Assembly (NCBI GenBank): GCA_963808165.1
Contig: CAWEET010000005.1
Span: 1 to 64,000, forward strand
Source of the DNA: Thiosocius sp963808165
GTDB taxonomy: Bacteria > Pseudomonadota > Gammaproteobacteria > Chromatiales > Chromatiaceae
Direction of reading: 5' to 3'
DNA length: 64,000 nucleotides
Part shown: piece by piece, positions 63,588 through 64,000 of the stretch
How positions within the stretch are numbered: the stretch's first letter is position 1
Layout of the letters: every line of letters starts with the position of its first letter
Program-made: the position numbers and the translations under genes
Notes under the pieces: model-generated
Told to the model about the DNA's origin: nothing
Databases searched by the model: none
The model's input: only the letters and a program-made list of their open reading frames with translations

Positions 63588-63984
63588 AGCATCGGGGGAG
63601 TGCCGGGCGGTCGGCGCAACCTGCCGGGCCGCGGTTGCGATCCGATGGCTTTGGCGTCTTGCTCGACGACCCTGTCACTGCTTGCCCCTCATCCCGTGTG
63701 CTTGCGAACATGCTGGCGAACGAGCTGTCGACCGTGCTTGCCTGATAACATAGGAAACGGACCCTCTGAAATGGACCTTCTCGCTTCACCAGCCGACTTG
63801 AGGGCACCTCGACAAATCGAGGTGACCGCGCGGCACAGGGATGTGCCGCCGTTTTCAGTCACGATAAGTGATTGAAAATGAAGGGAAGCGAAAACCGCGT
63901 TTTTCGCTTTTCCGTGGAGAAAAATGCCATCGACGGCATTTTTCGAGGTCCCCTTGACAGAAGCCAGACACGGGAGAATCAGCC
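63588..63984. other. Repeat-rich region before the last gene
   Basis: No gene recognised in 63588-63800. The remainder is family C (63801-63955) and a short leader. A frame on the minus strand (63586-63807) has no support. Confidence 0.4.
63801..63955. repeat. MITE-like element family C, fullest copy
   Basis: Begins AGGGCACCTCGACAAATCGA and ends ATTTTTCGAGGTCCCCTT; the ends are imperfect inverted repeats (AGGGCACCTCGACAAAT against AAGGGGACCTCGAAAAAT). Internal palindromes include GCGCGGCAC..GTGCCGC and ATGCCATCGACGGCAT. Other copies or fragments: 44466-44557, 50733-50773, 21429-21459 and an end at 22427. Confidence 0.7.
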
Positions 63985-64000
63985 ATGGCTTCCATGGAAG
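63985..64000 (+). CDS. Possible start of the next gene, cut by the window edge
   Basis: ATG at 63985 preceded by CGGGAGA at 63971-63977, encoding MASME before the window ends. Ribosome site and spacing are plausible; the product cannot be guessed. Confidence 0.35.

Overview
The window looks like chromosomal DNA of a GC-rich gammaproteobacterium, possibly related to sulfur-oxidising or lithoautotrophic Chromatiales-type bacteria. This rests on gene content only: a bidirectional NAD-linked NiFe hydrogenase, an octaheme cytochrome module, a very large pyruvate:ferredoxin oxidoreductase paired with an NfnAB-like protein, class II dihydroorotase and a gammaproteobacterial style of gene organisation. 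No rRNA or tRNA gene was recognised, so the taxonomy is an inference.

Layout. 0.3-6.4 kb is one compact operon: a tripartite tricarboxylate transporter (binding protein, TctA, TctB), a 2-hydroxyacid dehydrogenase of the (S)-sulfolactate dehydrogenase type, a malate/lactate dehydrogenase of the ComC type and a DmlA/TtuC-type decarboxylating dehydrogenase. It is probably for uptake and oxidation of a hydroxy-acid such as sulfolactate, malate or tartrate. 6.6-17.5 kb carries housekeeping and stress genes: a two-domain HAD/trehalose-phosphatase protein that lacks catalytic aspartates, a lectin-fold exported protein, an EamA exporter, msrA/msrB, gpmI and katG with a recognisable OxyR site. 17.8-20.5 kb is a three-gene electron-transfer module (flavin/2Fe-2S reductase, membrane b-type cytochrome, octaheme cytochrome c). 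20.6-24.8 kb is a graveyard of decayed IS91, IS5 and IS481-type transposases with small genes of unknown role.

25-31 kb holds a dicarboxylate/amino-acid symporter, a BT1-like MFS carrier, a voltage-gated channel with an unusually acidic selectivity filter, and a frameshifted pyrC. 31.4-36.5 kb is hoxFUYHW. 36.7-44 kb (mostly minus strand) has a rhomboid protease, an isoquinoline 1-oxidoreductase-type molybdoenzyme (iorAB) beside a collapsed xdhC, a nitrilase remnant, and an operon of an MscS-like channel, an MgtE-like CBS protein and MgtE. 45-53.8 kb has malate dehydrogenase, a small YdcH-type protein, a stand-alone EF-G, a 2-haloacid dehalogenase, a truncated ZIP transporter, a retropepsin-like protease, a second, decayed katG and a cyclopropane fatty acid synthase. 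53.9-62 kb is the NfnAB-like protein plus the 1707-residue PFOR. 62.4-63.2 kb is a protein with a degenerate metalloprotease-like motif.

The most distinctive genome-scale signal is a set of short non-coding inverted-repeat elements (four MITE-like families, named A-D here) sitting between genes, often next to truncated genes. Remnants of hsdM, a RAYT transposase, gntK, xdhC, nitrilase, a ZIP transporter and katG show active gene decay between otherwise intact operons.
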